Origin: Enoplolaimus lenunculus
Lineage: Eukaryota > Nematoda > Enoplea > Enoplida > Thoracostomopsidae
DNA length: 64,000 nt
Assembly (NCBI GenBank): GCA_030248215.1
Contig: JASANG010003764.1
Coordinates: 1-64,000, forward strand
Reading direction: 5' to 3'
The notes under the pieces were generated by a model, which was not told the DNA's origin, did no database searches, and saw only the letters and a list, made by a program, of their open reading frames with translations. Of this stretch, positions 23,006 through 33,375 are shown one piece after another (the first letter of the stretch is position 1; the number at the start of each line of letters is the position of its first letter). The position numbers were made by a program, and so were the translations under genes.

Positions 23006-23994
23006 AATAGGGATAACTTGCTTTAAATCACGACAGTTTGACGCCAGGCGTCTCGTCGACCGGCAACTTTTAATCCGAAATCTCGTCAAATTTGACCCGT
23101 TTGTTATTAGTGATTCCACTACGGCGAAGTATTATGCTTTGGGATTACGATTACTCGTAAAAACACTTTACTTAAAATACTTTAGTTATATTTTTCTATT
23201 AACTTAAGCATAAGCGTACTAAATATTGAATAAATCTTTGCTTGAATAACGTAAATAAGTAAAACTACTGCTGTAATTTTCTGATTAAGTGATTTTAAAG
23301 CTAAGAATTTTGTGTTTGTTTAAAATTAAGTAAAACTTTGCCAAGCACCGTTATAAGTAAAACCTACACTTAATTTGGCAACAATTTTACTTAATTTTAA
23401 GTATATTTTTCAATGAGAAGGCTTTGGCTTACGTTTAGGACACTGTTGAACGGCGAATTGTAGTAGATTATTTATCCAACAACAATTTAATTCAAAATCC
23501 GTCGACGTGACAATCTGTTGACTTTCATTATTGTTAGGCTTAGGCTTATGCTTAGGATTATGCTTATGTTTAGGCTTGCGTTTAGGACATTATTGACCGA
23601 TGAATTGCAATAGATTCTATATACACGTTTACAATGAGATGGTTAGTGTACAAAATTTTTAATCAAATTCTAAGCTTCACAAAATTTTGAGATAATGAAC
23701 ACATTTCTGCGCGATTTAAAGAAAGGCTTAGGCAAAGGTTTTAGGCTAATGTAAAGTCTTGTCCTAAACCTAGGTCTAAGCCTTAGTCTGAGCCTAATGT
23801 CAGCAAATTCATGTTGAGAGTATGATAGCTGTATTATTAACACTGCAATGTTTTTCATGGTATCACAACAATTCGTCGCCCGACAACTTGCAATCAGAAA
23901 TTTCATTCACTCGACAATTTGTCACCCATAATTACGCTTTGGATTTAGGTTTAGGATTATGCTTAGATGTATTTATAGGCCTTAGGCCACTGAT
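23006..23994. repeat. Family K repeats flanking and seeding the 29-bp satellite
   Basis: GTCGACCGGCAACTTTTAAT (23074), GGCGAATTGTAGTAGATT (23452), GATGAATTGCAATAGATT (23600) and GTCGCCCGACAACTTGCAAT (23875) are diverged relatives of the satellite unit that starts at 23995. GCTTAC/GGTTTAGGACA(C/T)T words with TTAGGC-like cores at 23420 and 23535-23590 form two loosely related segments about 160 bp apart. Boundaries are uncertain. Confidence 0.5.
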
Positions 23995-25208
23995 AGCCGA
24001 TAAGTTGTCGAGCGACAAATTGTAGCCGATAAGTTGTCGGGCGACAAATTGTAGCCGATAAGTTGTCGGGTGACAAATTGTAGCCGATAAGTTGACGGGT
24101 GACAAATGGTAGCCGATAATTTGTCGGGCGGCAAATTGTAGCCAATAAGTTGTCGGGCGACAAATTGTAGTCGATAAGTTGTCGGGCGACAAATTGTAGC
24201 CGATAAGTTGTCGGGCGACAAATTGTAGTCGATAAGTTGTCGGGCGACAAATTGTAGCCGATAAGTTGTCGGGCGACAAATTGTAGTCTATAAGTTGTCG
24301 GGCGACAAATTGCAGTCGATAAGTTGTCGGGCGACAAATTGTAGCCGGTAAGTTGTCTGGCGACAAATTGTAGCCGATAAGTTGTCTGGCGACAAATTGT
24401 AGCCGATAAGTTGTCGGGCGACAAATTGTAGCCGATAAGTTGTCGGGCGACAAATTGTAGCCGGTAAGTTGTCTGGCGACAAATTGTAGCCGATAAGTTG
24501 TCTGGCGACAAATTGTAGCCGATAAGTTGTCGGGCGACAAATTGTAGCCGATAAGTTGTCGGGCGACAAATTGTAGTCGATAAGTTGTCGGGCGACAAAT
24601 TGTAGTCGATAAGTTGTCGGGCGACAAATTGTAGCCGATAAGTTGTCGGGCGACAAATTGTAGCCGATAAGTTGTCGGGCGACAAATTGTAGCCGGTAAG
24701 TTGTCTGGTGACAAATTGTAGCCGATAAGTTGTCGGGCGACAAATTGTAGCCGATAAGTTGTCGGGCGACAAATTGTAGTCGATAAGTTGTCGGGCGACA
24801 AATTGTAGCCGATAAGTTGTCGGGCGACAAATTGTAGCCGATAAGTTGTCGGGCGACAAATTGTAGCCGGTAAGTTGTCTGGTGACAAATTGTAGTCGAT
24901 AAGTTGTCGGGCGACAAATTGTAGCCGATAAGTTGTCGGGCGACAAATTGTAGTCGATAAGTTGTCGGGCGACAAATTGTAGCCGATAAGTTGTCTGGCG
25001 ACAAATTGTAGCCGATAAGTTGTCTGGCGACAAATTGTAGCCGATAAGTTGTCGGGCGACAAATTGTAGCCGATAAGTTGTCGGGCGACAAATTGTAGCC
25101 GATAAGTTGTCGGGCGACAAATTGTAGCCGATAAGTTGTCGGGCGACAAATTGTAGCCGATAAGTTGTCGGGCGACAAATTGTAGCCGATAAGTTGTCGG
25201 GCGACAAA
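23995..25208. repeat. 29-bp satellite array, about 42 copies
   Basis: The unit is GCCGATAAGTTGTCGGGCGA followed by CAAATTGTA (29 bp). Variants GTCGATAAG, GCCGGTAAG and GTCTGGCGAC recur in order, so blocks of several units were duplicated together; for example GCCGGTAAGTTGTCTGGTGA recurs 174 bp (six units) apart near 24692 and 24866. All three reverse-strand frames stay open because the unit has no stop in any phase. Not a gene. Confidence 0.97.
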
Positions 25209-25490
25209 ATTGTCATAGATACGTTTTCCGTCTAACTGGTCTTGTGCTGATCATCAGGTTTGGGTATTTTAGCTCTGGTTAAATATTTCTATTTTAATAT
25301 ATACACATTCTACAAAGCATTGTTGGTATATAATCAGAAGGCAATTTCATAGCATTTGTGTATATTTTAGTTGTTTTCAGCCCCGATCAATCTACGGTGT
25401 TTATATCTGTTACTAACCAGGTTTAATATTTGTTTATTTTGTTCGCAAATGTTTTCAGCTGAATGGCACAATTTCCCGTTAGTGGGGAAT
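25209..25490. other. Unassigned AT-rich sequence
   Basis: Nothing recognised. Confidence 0.35.
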
Positions 25491-25692
25491 ACGGGCCCGT
25501 AGCCAATTGGATTGCAAAGAGCAGCAGTTTTGCCACAGGGTAGCAATGCTTTTATATCTGCAATCGCTACAGCTTTACAGAACGCCGTTCTTTTTTAATT
25601 TCGTTCAACTTAATATGAAGGCCCAGGCAACAATTGCTCAATGAATTCACCATGGAATTTAGGCTCTTTCTAATTGGCTGGCTACGGGCCTA
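25491..25692. mobile_element. MITE with family F ends but a different interior
   Basis: Ends ACGGGCCCGTAGCCAATTGG and CTAATTGGCTGGCTACGGGC match family F termini and extend them by AATTGG. The middle (GCAGCAGTTTTGCCACAGGG and following) shares nothing with other F copies. Confidence 0.7.
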
Positions 25693-26258
25693 ACTTGTCC
25701 AAATCTAAGCCCCCCTAACGACGCAATCTATGGCTATGGTCTTGAAAAAACCTTGAAACGAGTACGACTTGTAAGTCCTCTCGTGACTACCATGAGCTCG
25801 GACCCTGGAGCCGGAAAAGAACCAGGGGTAAAGGGTTCAGCCCACCTGAAAAAATTGTGCTCGAGCGAGCCTGTGAATAAGCTCATCTTGTTGATGCTGT
25901 TGTACGGACTTAACTTTTTCTGTGGCGGCTTTAAAGCGTTTTCTAGTATATTTTTTCGCTAAAATCATACTTAACAAAATCTATTCTGTTTTAATTTGAA
26001 ATATATTTTGAGCCAAAAAAATACGGATTCATTGTATTTTTGGTTTGTTTTGAATTGAAAAGTTAACCCGAAAATTTTATTTTTTCTATTTTTTCAACCC
26101 AAACGATGATTATTTTCTGTATATTTTACCAATGCGGCGCCTATGTTTTTTTATCTGGCAATTTTTAATATACTTTTTAGGCAATCGTTGGTAAATGCGC
26201 GCATTCCGTTGGAAAAGTTTAGTCTACTGATGCTTACAATTACCATTGTTTTGTACAT
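25693..26258. other. Unassigned intergenic sequence
   Basis: No feature recognised. Confidence 0.35.
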
Positions 26259-26474
26259 TGGCCGATGTAAAGATCAGGGGCGGAACGTTTTTATGTGGGT
26301 CTGCAATAGAGTATTAAGTGCAAGGTTCAGACTAATTTTTTGCCTGGGTTAGGCTTAGGCTTAGGCTTAAGAATATGCTCATTTTTACGTTTAGGCTTAC
26401 GTTTAGGAATATGACTTACGCTTAGGCTAAGCTTAGGCTTACGCTACAGTTACGCCCCTGTTCTTTACATTGGC
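26259..26474. mobile_element. Family B element
   Basis: Left end ACATTGGCCGATGTAAAGAT with CAGGGGCGGAACGTTTTTAT; right end TTACGCCCCTGTTCTTTACA with TTGGCCC. The core is TTAGGCTTAGGCTTA. Confidence 0.85.
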
Positions 26475-26649
26475 CCGTAGATTTAAACGTGAAATCAAAT
26501 ATATAAGTTGAAGCCAATCATTATATCGAAACGGAAGTTCGAGGCTAAAAATCTGATTGTAAATAGACATTGCTAAATCGCTAGTTGACTTAATACAGTC
26601 GCTTCAGTCATTATTTTAAATTTTTCAACTTGCTAAACCACAGTTTCGG

Positions 26650-26865
26650 CAATGATGTGGACCCGTACGTAGCCAGCTCACCTTGCCGGATGGAGGTGAA
26701 AAAATTTTCAGTAGGAGCAAAGCTGCGTTGAATTGTATATAATTTTTATTCGACTGTTTGACCAAAAACAATTTTGGGTCCGAATGGCGAACTCTGGATT
26801 TCAATGACTTACAAGCAAAGTTGACGAATTTCTATGGGAGCCAAAATTGTTCTAAGGTGGTAGCT
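26650..26865. mobile_element. Family F-like element, diverged
   Basis: GTAGCCAGCTCACCTTGCCG at the left and GACTTACAAGCAAAGTTGAC toward the right are family F words in reverse orientation; an unrelated AT-rich stretch of about 80 bp lies between. Confidence 0.55.
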
Positions 26866-27493
26866 TGGTAGAGACTAATAGACCTGGCCTGTTTACGCTC
26901 AGTGTAAAATTATCGAATCGGTGATGTTGGTCAGGCAAAAAAATTAATATTTGTTTGTATTTGTCCAAAAAGTTAAGTACTTACTTAAATCGTCGACTTG
27001 GATAGGTGCTTAATAAAGTACTTAATCAAAAGTAAATACTTAAGTAAGATTTCAGAAACACAGCCACTGTCTCTTAATTGCAATTTCGTTTTTGGTAAAA
27101 AAGCACATGCAATCGAGCATAAATTTCACGTTCAACCGTCATTAATTGGTGTCACTACTGCTATTATAAAAGCCAAAAAACCAAACAGCCATAAACTTTA
27201 TTGGAACCAAGTCAAGATTTATACCCGGCGAGAATTGACCAATTGTAATCAAGGTCCCACATGCCATAACTAAAGGCGTCGTAACCAATCGGAGCCAGGG
27301 AGGTTTAGGCGTATCAGAAAAAGCTGACTATGGGTGCCCAGGATATGATCCCAAGCTTTAAAACTATTTTTTTCAAAAAAGCATTTCGCCGAGGGAGAGA
27401 GTTGAAGAAGCATTTTAGGCATCTGGTTTAGCATCGAACAAGCATTCTCGCGAAATTAAACAAAAACGTTTGACTGGGCACAGAACTTTTTGA
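26866..27493. other. Unassigned intergenic sequence
   Basis: A 91-codon frame (26998-27273) has no recognisable domain; no gene is called. Confidence 0.4.
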
Positions 27494-27575
27494 GGACCGG
27501 CAATCCGTACGTCATGGATTCGAGCGCCCCCGCATCCGCAACAAAATTTTCGTGAACGGCTCTATATGGCACTGT
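27494..27575. mobile_element. tRNA-derived SINE-like fragment
   Basis: GGCAATCCGTACGTCATGGA with TTCGAG and CCGCATCCGCAACAAAATTT then CGTGAACGGCTCT closely match the copy at 43583-43685, including the tail after the tRNA-like head. Confidence 0.5.
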
Positions 27576-27737
27576 TTAACTTAGAATCCACTATAATAAT
27601 GAATGAACATTAGCAAGGAAAAATTTTTAAAATGATTATCACCCGTCGTACCCTCATGTTGAAACTTTACCACAGAAAACGTGGAATCAGAAATTATTGC
27701 AGAATCTTAAACTATATATCCCCACTAACAGATCAAG
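27576..27737. other. Unassigned intergenic sequence
   Basis: Nothing recognised. Confidence 0.3.
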
Positions 27738-28042
27738 AATGTGGTGGGTGGCCGTACGCCTCTCGTCGAAATTTTTTTGTCGGCGTACGCACACACGTAA
27801 GAATTGTTTGGTGATTAACTAGTAAGGTCGCTCTCTACCGTGCAATTTTCCAGTTCACAAATTGTTTTTGTAAAAAAATACAATTTGTACCCTGCGAAAT
27901 TTTTTTGTGATTAAAGATTACAGTTTTTCCGTTAGAAAGTTTTTTTGTTGATAAAATGGTAAAGTTCCTGGCTTATAATTTTTGCGTTTCACAACATTTG
28001 TCAGCCTGGCATCCGGCAGAAATTCGTAGATCCGTCTCTGTA
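27738..28042 (+). mobile_element. Family G element
   Basis: GGTGGGTGGCCGTACGCCTC at the left, ACTAGTAAGGTC and AAAATGGTAAAGTTCCTGG blocks, and the 3' part TTTGCGTTTCACAACATTTG with GGCAGAAATTCGTAGATCCG. Confidence 0.65.
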
Positions 28043-28806
28043 TATCCCTTTTAGGTAAATTTCCACTTTCGTTATCTTGATTGGTTAAATAAGAACAATT
28101 TTAAATAGACAAATTAGGCAATAAAAGTTTTATCCAATAGGAAAAACAAACGAATTGAAGGTTTATTAGGTGATTCTGCAATTTCATTGGATCTATCTGG
28201 TGTATAATCTCGCTGGTGTGGTTGCGTGCTATTGGTCAGTTAATGATACTTAGTAGCAGTTTCAGATTTGTCTTTAATTCTGGATCGCAAAGTCAAAAAT
28301 TAACTTTTGACAATTTTAGAATTCAGTTCAGCATGTTAAAGGGGTCAAACGAGTAACAGGGGGGTCATCGATCTTCAAAAATTATTTGCATCAATTTAGC
28401 TAAGTAATTTTTAAGTTGAATTTACCTGCCGGGGCCAAATATCTGCACAGGATCGAGTTCGAATGGACGCCGTTTCATGTATTGGATTGTTTTTGGAATG
28501 TGTCTTGTGTGTCAGCTCTATTTACCGCTAAATTAGGCCGTCCATTTACTAGCTTTGAGCGCGTTGGTGTTGCCTTTTAAAATCAGGAGTTTGGTTTCGT
28601 AGATTCGTTCTTAGCGTTATGGCCAACAAAGATAAAGACAAAATGGCTGAAAAATATTGTTACATTTTAGAGCTATGATTACAATGGAGCAGTTAAATTC
28701 AAACTTTGGCGAAAAAAATTGAAATTAAATTCTGAAATTCGATGTAGACAACAATCTATACGTAAACATTTTTCACGTTTTTCGATAAAGTGTTTCTAAA
28801 GTTAAA
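28043..28806. other. Unassigned intergenic sequence
   Basis: No feature recognised in about 760 bp. Confidence 0.35.
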
Positions 28807-29015
28807 TCCTATTCGCACGTGAAAGTTTTCGTTGCGAGAATTTGCAGCTGCAACTTGCACTTGCCAGTTTTGTCCAAAATCGTGTTTGAAAAACTTGCAG
28901 CTCCAAATAATTTGTTAAAAATCTTAGCTAAACAAACATTGAAGTTCACTGAATTTATTGCAGCCGCTTTCTAATTGGCTGACGAGAACTGCAAGTTCTG
29001 CATGTAATTTGCACG
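28807..29015. mobile_element. Family H MITE
   Basis: CCTATTCGCACGTGAAAG at the left; the GCTTTCTAATTGGCTGACG and TTCACTGAATTTATTGCAGC blocks are the complement of those in the 9870 copy. The right end is lost or diverged. Confidence 0.7.
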
Positions 29016-29059
29016 CCAACAAATTTCAAATTTTACAATGGGAGACAGGGAAACTGCCG

Positions 29060-29647
29060 TATATATGTCGTGTCCCAAGTAGCTATTTGCCCCAGCTGCC
29101 AACTGGGACGTTCCAAACGACAATTGCTGTTCGGAGCAGCCCAAACAACTACTGGAATACAAACTGCTTTGGATTGGAGGATTGTGTAGATCATACAACT
29201 GCTGAAATGCAAATTGTTTGTAAATGGTGGTTCAGGCTTGACTGTGTTCGAGAAAATTGGCTTCACCATATTTGCAATGTATAAATTACACAAGGTATAT
29301 AGTACCTATTCAAACGAAGCTGTACGAGCATGTACCGTAATGGTTAATTGAATGCAACGTTATGTCGATAATGCTGTTTTTATTTCGGTTGTTTTGATTA
29401 GCCAATCAAACTGCGCCTCTATAGTCCTTTAACCCATAAACGTTGTTTAAGTTATAGTTTGGAAATATGGTGAAGCCAAATAATTGCTGTGTAAGTCAGT
29501 TTTCTCGAATACAGTCAAACCTGAACAACCAATCAAAATTGATCTGGATTCCAGAAGCTGTGTGGGCTGCTTCCTAACCGCAATTGTCGTTTGGGACGTC
29601 CCAGTTACCAACTGGGGCAAATAACTCTTTGGGGCACGACATATATG
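29060..29647. mobile_element. Family I element with ~65-bp terminal inverted repeats
   Basis: Left arm TATATGTCGTGTCCCAAGTA, GCTATTTGCCCCAGCTGCCA and ACTGGGACGTTCCAAACGAC; the right arm is GTCGTTTGGGACGTCCCAGT, TACCAACTGGGGCAAATAAC and TTTGGGGCACGACATATA. A second mirrored pair, CTGTTCGGAGCAGCC and GCTGTGTGGGCTGCTTCC, lies further in. 588 bp; the frames in it are not coding. Confidence 0.85.
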
Positions 29648-29796
29648 TTATCCGTTTGCACCTTTATCTTTGTTTTTTGAAATTCAGCAGAAAGGACTTA
29701 TATAATCTTATTCTGTATAAATATTTTTCTAAACTAATAGATACGTAAATGAAAATTTTGAGTAGATAGTTCGTATATATATTTAAATTTTTAGCC

Positions 29797-30369
29797 CATA
29801 TTCTCAAATGTGCGTAGCACTTATTACCAGTTGGTGATAGGTCTTGTAACTTTCGAACCAGTGTGAACGGTAACACTCAAAATTTGCCACATTGTTTGCA
29901 TTTAATTTGCTCTACTCCTGTACCAATTTTGAACTGAACAACTGCAATAGTTAGAGAGTTTGAAAACCTATTAATAATAGATGTTGAAAGCCTATTACTA
30001 ACTGATGATAGTTGGTTAGGTCTTGTAACTTTCGAACCAGTGTGAACGGTAACACTCAAAATTTGCCACATTGTTTGCATTTGATTTGCTCTACTCCTGT
30101 ACCAATTTTGAACTGAACAACTGCAATAGTTAGAGAGTTTGAAAACCTATTAATAATAGATGTTGAAAGCCTATTACTAACTGATGATAGTTGGTTAGGT
30201 CTTGTAACTTTCGAACCAGTTTGAATGGTGACACTCAAAATTTGCCACATTGCTTGCATTTGATTTGCTCTACTCCTGTACCAATTTTGAACTGAACAAC
30301 TGCAATAGTTAGAGAGGTTGAAAACCTATTACTAACTGATGATAGTTGCAATACACATTTGAAAATATG
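29797..30369. mobile_element. Family J element with a 179-bp internal triplication
   Basis: Terminal inverted repeats CATATTCTCAAATGTG and ATACACATTTGAAAATATG. Inside, a 179-bp unit (from AATTTGCCACATTG at 29881, 30060 and 30239) is repeated nearly identically, each containing GGTCTTGTAACTTTCGAACC and CTAACTGATGATAGTTG. The last unit is partial. Confidence 0.85.
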
Positions 30370-31415
30370 GACCCGAGATTGTTAAAATTAACTTTTTAGA
30401 CAATTGAAATATTTCACCGGTTGTTGAAAATATTAATTTGTGATTTTTCTTCGGGAATATAAATATATTTTAGGTATACAATGAATCAAGTGTTCTTTGT
30501 CAATTTTACAAGCTTTACTCAATAACATACAACGATTAGCAAAAGATCCGGCTGGCTGACCCAAATGGAGGCAGTTATAATTAATCTGGTGAAGATATTT
30601 TTCACTTTCTTTAATCCCATTTTCGTCGTAAACAGAAACAAATTAAGTCGATTCTGATTTATATATAATACATATCTATATATAATATACATCTATATAT
30701 AATATATATATAATATATATCTATATATTATATATGTATATACAATATATATTTATATATATATGTATACAAATATATATTATGTGATTTAACTTCTTAT
30801 CTTGCCATTGTTAGTGACTGCAAAGGATTTGCTGATTCTGTGAACTTTGTCGAATTCTGCTGCAAGCGATTACGTAATTTCAAAGGCTTAAAAGTTAATT
30901 TAATTGAAAAATTAATAGTTTAGAACAACGCGCTATCACTCTAATAAATTAGTATTTACTGTTTTGCTGATCAATTTTTGTAGAAATTGTCTGTACGCGG
31001 TACTTTTTGTTTTCAATAACACAACGCCGCCATCAGAACTTTTTTGTGATTTCAAAGCTCGTTGCCGACCGCAAAGGGCGCCGCATAGACTTTGGCCATC
31101 ACATTAGGAACCAAACCCGAAATTTTTTATTAAGATTGAAATGTGTGTGACTTGTTTGCTCGCCTTTCTACGCCTTAGAACCATTTCTTGCCTAATTTAG
31201 GCTTCGTTTTTACTGGGCCAGTTTTGCATTCATCCATTTTGAAATCTTATTAAGTATCTTGCAGTTGACATATTAATTTCAGCATGTGAAAAGCGGATAG
31301 CCATTTATTGTGGTATAAGAACTACCGTATCCCGTATCGCAAATCACTAGAGATATGACACCATTTTGGCCGCTAATTAGTAAATTTGCTTTAGTTTACC
31401 AGTGAAACTGGTGCT
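30370..31415. other. Unassigned AT-rich sequence with a TATATA-rich block
   Basis: An impure TATATAAT/TATATC repeat spans about 30660-30785. No gene or known repeat family elsewhere. Confidence 0.5.
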
Positions 31416-31617
31416 GGCCAATGCATATAAACATCAAAGGCGGAACGTTTTTCTGCGGGACTACAATAGAATAAACTTAAGTTTTAGACTAATTTTTTGC
31501 TTGGCTTAGACTCATAGGCTTAAGCTTAGGAATAAGCTCATTTTTTCGGTTAGGCTTTGGCTTTAGGCTTAGGAATAAGCTTACAATACTGTTCCGCCCG
31601 TGTTCTTTACATTGGCC
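31416..31617. mobile_element. Family B element
   Basis: GGCCAATGCATATAAACATC with AAAGGCGGAACGTTTTTCTG at the left; ACTGTTCCGCCCGTGTTCTT with TACATTGGCCC at the right. Confidence 0.85.
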
Positions 31618-31699
31618 CTGGTGCTCATTCTTGTAAAATTTGGCAAAATCTCCTTGGTAGCACTCGCTTCTGGTTTCCATGACACTTCGGCTTCCGGAC

Positions 31700-32445
31700 A
31701 ATCCGTCGACTGACATTTTGTTGACCCCTGTGACATCGCGTCGACTGACATTTTGTTGACCCCTGTGACATCGCGTCGACTGACATTTTGTTGACCCCTG
31801 TCACATCGCGTCGACTGACATTTTGTTGACCCCTGTGACATCGCGTCGACTGACATTTTGTTGACCCCTGTGACATCGCGTCGACTGACATTTTGTTGAC
31901 CCCTGTGACATCGCGTCGACTGACATTTTGTTGACCCATGTGACATCGCGTCGACTGACATTTTGTTGACCCATGTGACATCGCGTCGACTGACATTTTG
32001 TTCACCCCTGTGACATCGGGTCGACTGACATTTTGTTGACCCCTGTGACATCGCGTCGACTGACATTTTGTTCACCCCTGTGACATCGGGTCGACTGACA
32101 TTTTGTTGACCCCTGTCACATCGCGTCGACTGACATTTTGTTGACCCCTGTGACATCGCGTCGACTGACATTTTGTTGACCCCTGTGACATCGCGTCGAC
32201 TGACATTTTGTTGACCCCTGTGACATCGCGTCGACTGACATCTTGTTGACCCCTGTGACATCGCGTCGACTGACATTTTGTTGACCCCTGTGACATCGCG
32301 TCGACTGACATTTTGTTGACCCCTGTGACATCGCGTCGACTGACATTTTGTTGACCCCTTGTGACATCGCGTCGACTGACATTTTGTTGACCCCTGTGAC
32401 ATCGCGTCGACTGACATTTTGTTGACCCCTGTGATATCGCGCCAA
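31700..32445. repeat. 35-bp satellite array, about 21 copies
   Basis: The unit is GTCGACTGACATTTTGTTGA followed by CCCCTGTGACATCGC (35 bp). Point variants such as TTCACCCC, CCCATG and ATCGGGTC occur in neighbouring pairs, indicating local block duplication. Long reverse-strand frames reading MSQGSTKCQSTRCHRGQQNV are stop-free satellite, not a gene. Confidence 0.97.
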
Positions 32446-32492
32446 TTCAATATTGCACACTATAGGCTGTTACTTAGTGTTCTGTTCAGGCT

Positions 32493-32627
32493 AAGGGTTG
32501 CGATATACTCGCCGTGCGTCGCCGGATGCCGCCGTACGCCTCCGGAGCGCGGAATTTTTTTATCCGCGCGGGCGGCGTACGGCGACGCGCGCTGGCGTTC
32601 GGCACAGTAAAGTATAGCGCAACCCTT
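32493..32627. mobile_element. Family L GC-rich palindromic MITE
   Basis: Ends AGGGTTGCGATATACTCGCC and AAAGTATAGCGCAACCCTT. The centre CCGCGCGGGCGGCGTACGGC mirrors GCCGCCGTACGCCTCCGGAG. It sits about 50 bp from the 35-bp satellite. Confidence 0.8.
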
Positions 32628-32985
32628 CGGCTTCAAAATACGTCGGGAGTACAAGTTGTTAGGCAACGAATTGTCGTAGATTCCCCCCGGTGGTTTCAAC
32701 TCAAGTGCGACAACAATGCAAAGCTGGACCAGACTTGTTAATTCCAAATCGACCCGCCCGCCCCCTCTCATTCGAACAAACATCATCAAACTTTACGCAC
32801 CACAGAGAACAGAATATTTGAGATAACAACTTTAAGATGAAAGTACTTAATTGTCTCGCCAGCTGGATTATAAATACGGTCAAATTTTGAATGCTTTTCC
32901 GCGTTGTGGAGGCCAGAGTTTTAAATTTGCCAGATTATAATCATCAGTAAACCCCCCAAAGTCTCGACAATAAACGTCTTGTTTA
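32628..32985. other. Unassigned intergenic sequence
   Basis: Nothing recognised. Confidence 0.35.
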
Positions 32986-33192
32986 CTCGTCGGGTAACAG
33001 CGTAAACATAGACTCAGGCGCGGGTGAGTAGAGGGGTGCCAAGAGGCTCGGCGGCCCACCTAGGAAAAATTTGTCCCACCCACCGTTGAAAATTTTTTTC
33101 AACCTTGTTTGTACCGTCATCGAAAACCGTTGTATGCCCCTCTTGCAAAATTTTTTGCCCTCCTCCAGCAAGGTAAGCTGGCGACGAGTATG
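32986..33192. mobile_element. Family F element, diverged ends
   Basis: TTTTTTTCAACCTTGTTTGT, ATGCCCCTCTTGCAAAATTT and CCTCCAGCAAGGTAAGCTGG are family F right-half words; the left end is altered. Confidence 0.65.
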
Positions 33193-33374
33193 CTCGAGTG
33201 TTGATAGAAGTTTCTTGGTACTCGTGGAGATAAAATTTTGGCGAAATATTGATTGTTTTTCTGTTGAAAATATTCAGTGTAAACGCATCAAAATCAGCAG
33301 TGTCCGGACGGCGGTTGAATACTTTGAACCTCAGCAGTGGGCTTTAAGCTTCGGGAAAGTTTAGCTGAGCGTTT
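33193..33374. other. Unassigned sequence before the 40-bp satellite
   Basis: Nothing recognised; the satellite begins gradually with TAGCCTGAGCCTAAGC. Confidence 0.3.
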
Positions 33375-33375
33375 T

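Noticed and set aside
23932-25216. Reverse-strand open frames of up to 417 codons
   Set aside because: They are the 29-bp satellite read in three frames; the unit has no stop in any phase, and there are no splice or codon signals.
26998-27273. 91-codon open frame as a gene
   Set aside because: No recognisable domain, no splice or promoter context, and length is within chance for this base composition.
31581-32460. Reverse-strand frame of 289 codons with a repeated Cys/Gln/Arg pattern
   Set aside because: It is the stop-free 35-bp satellite; the open frame ends with the array.
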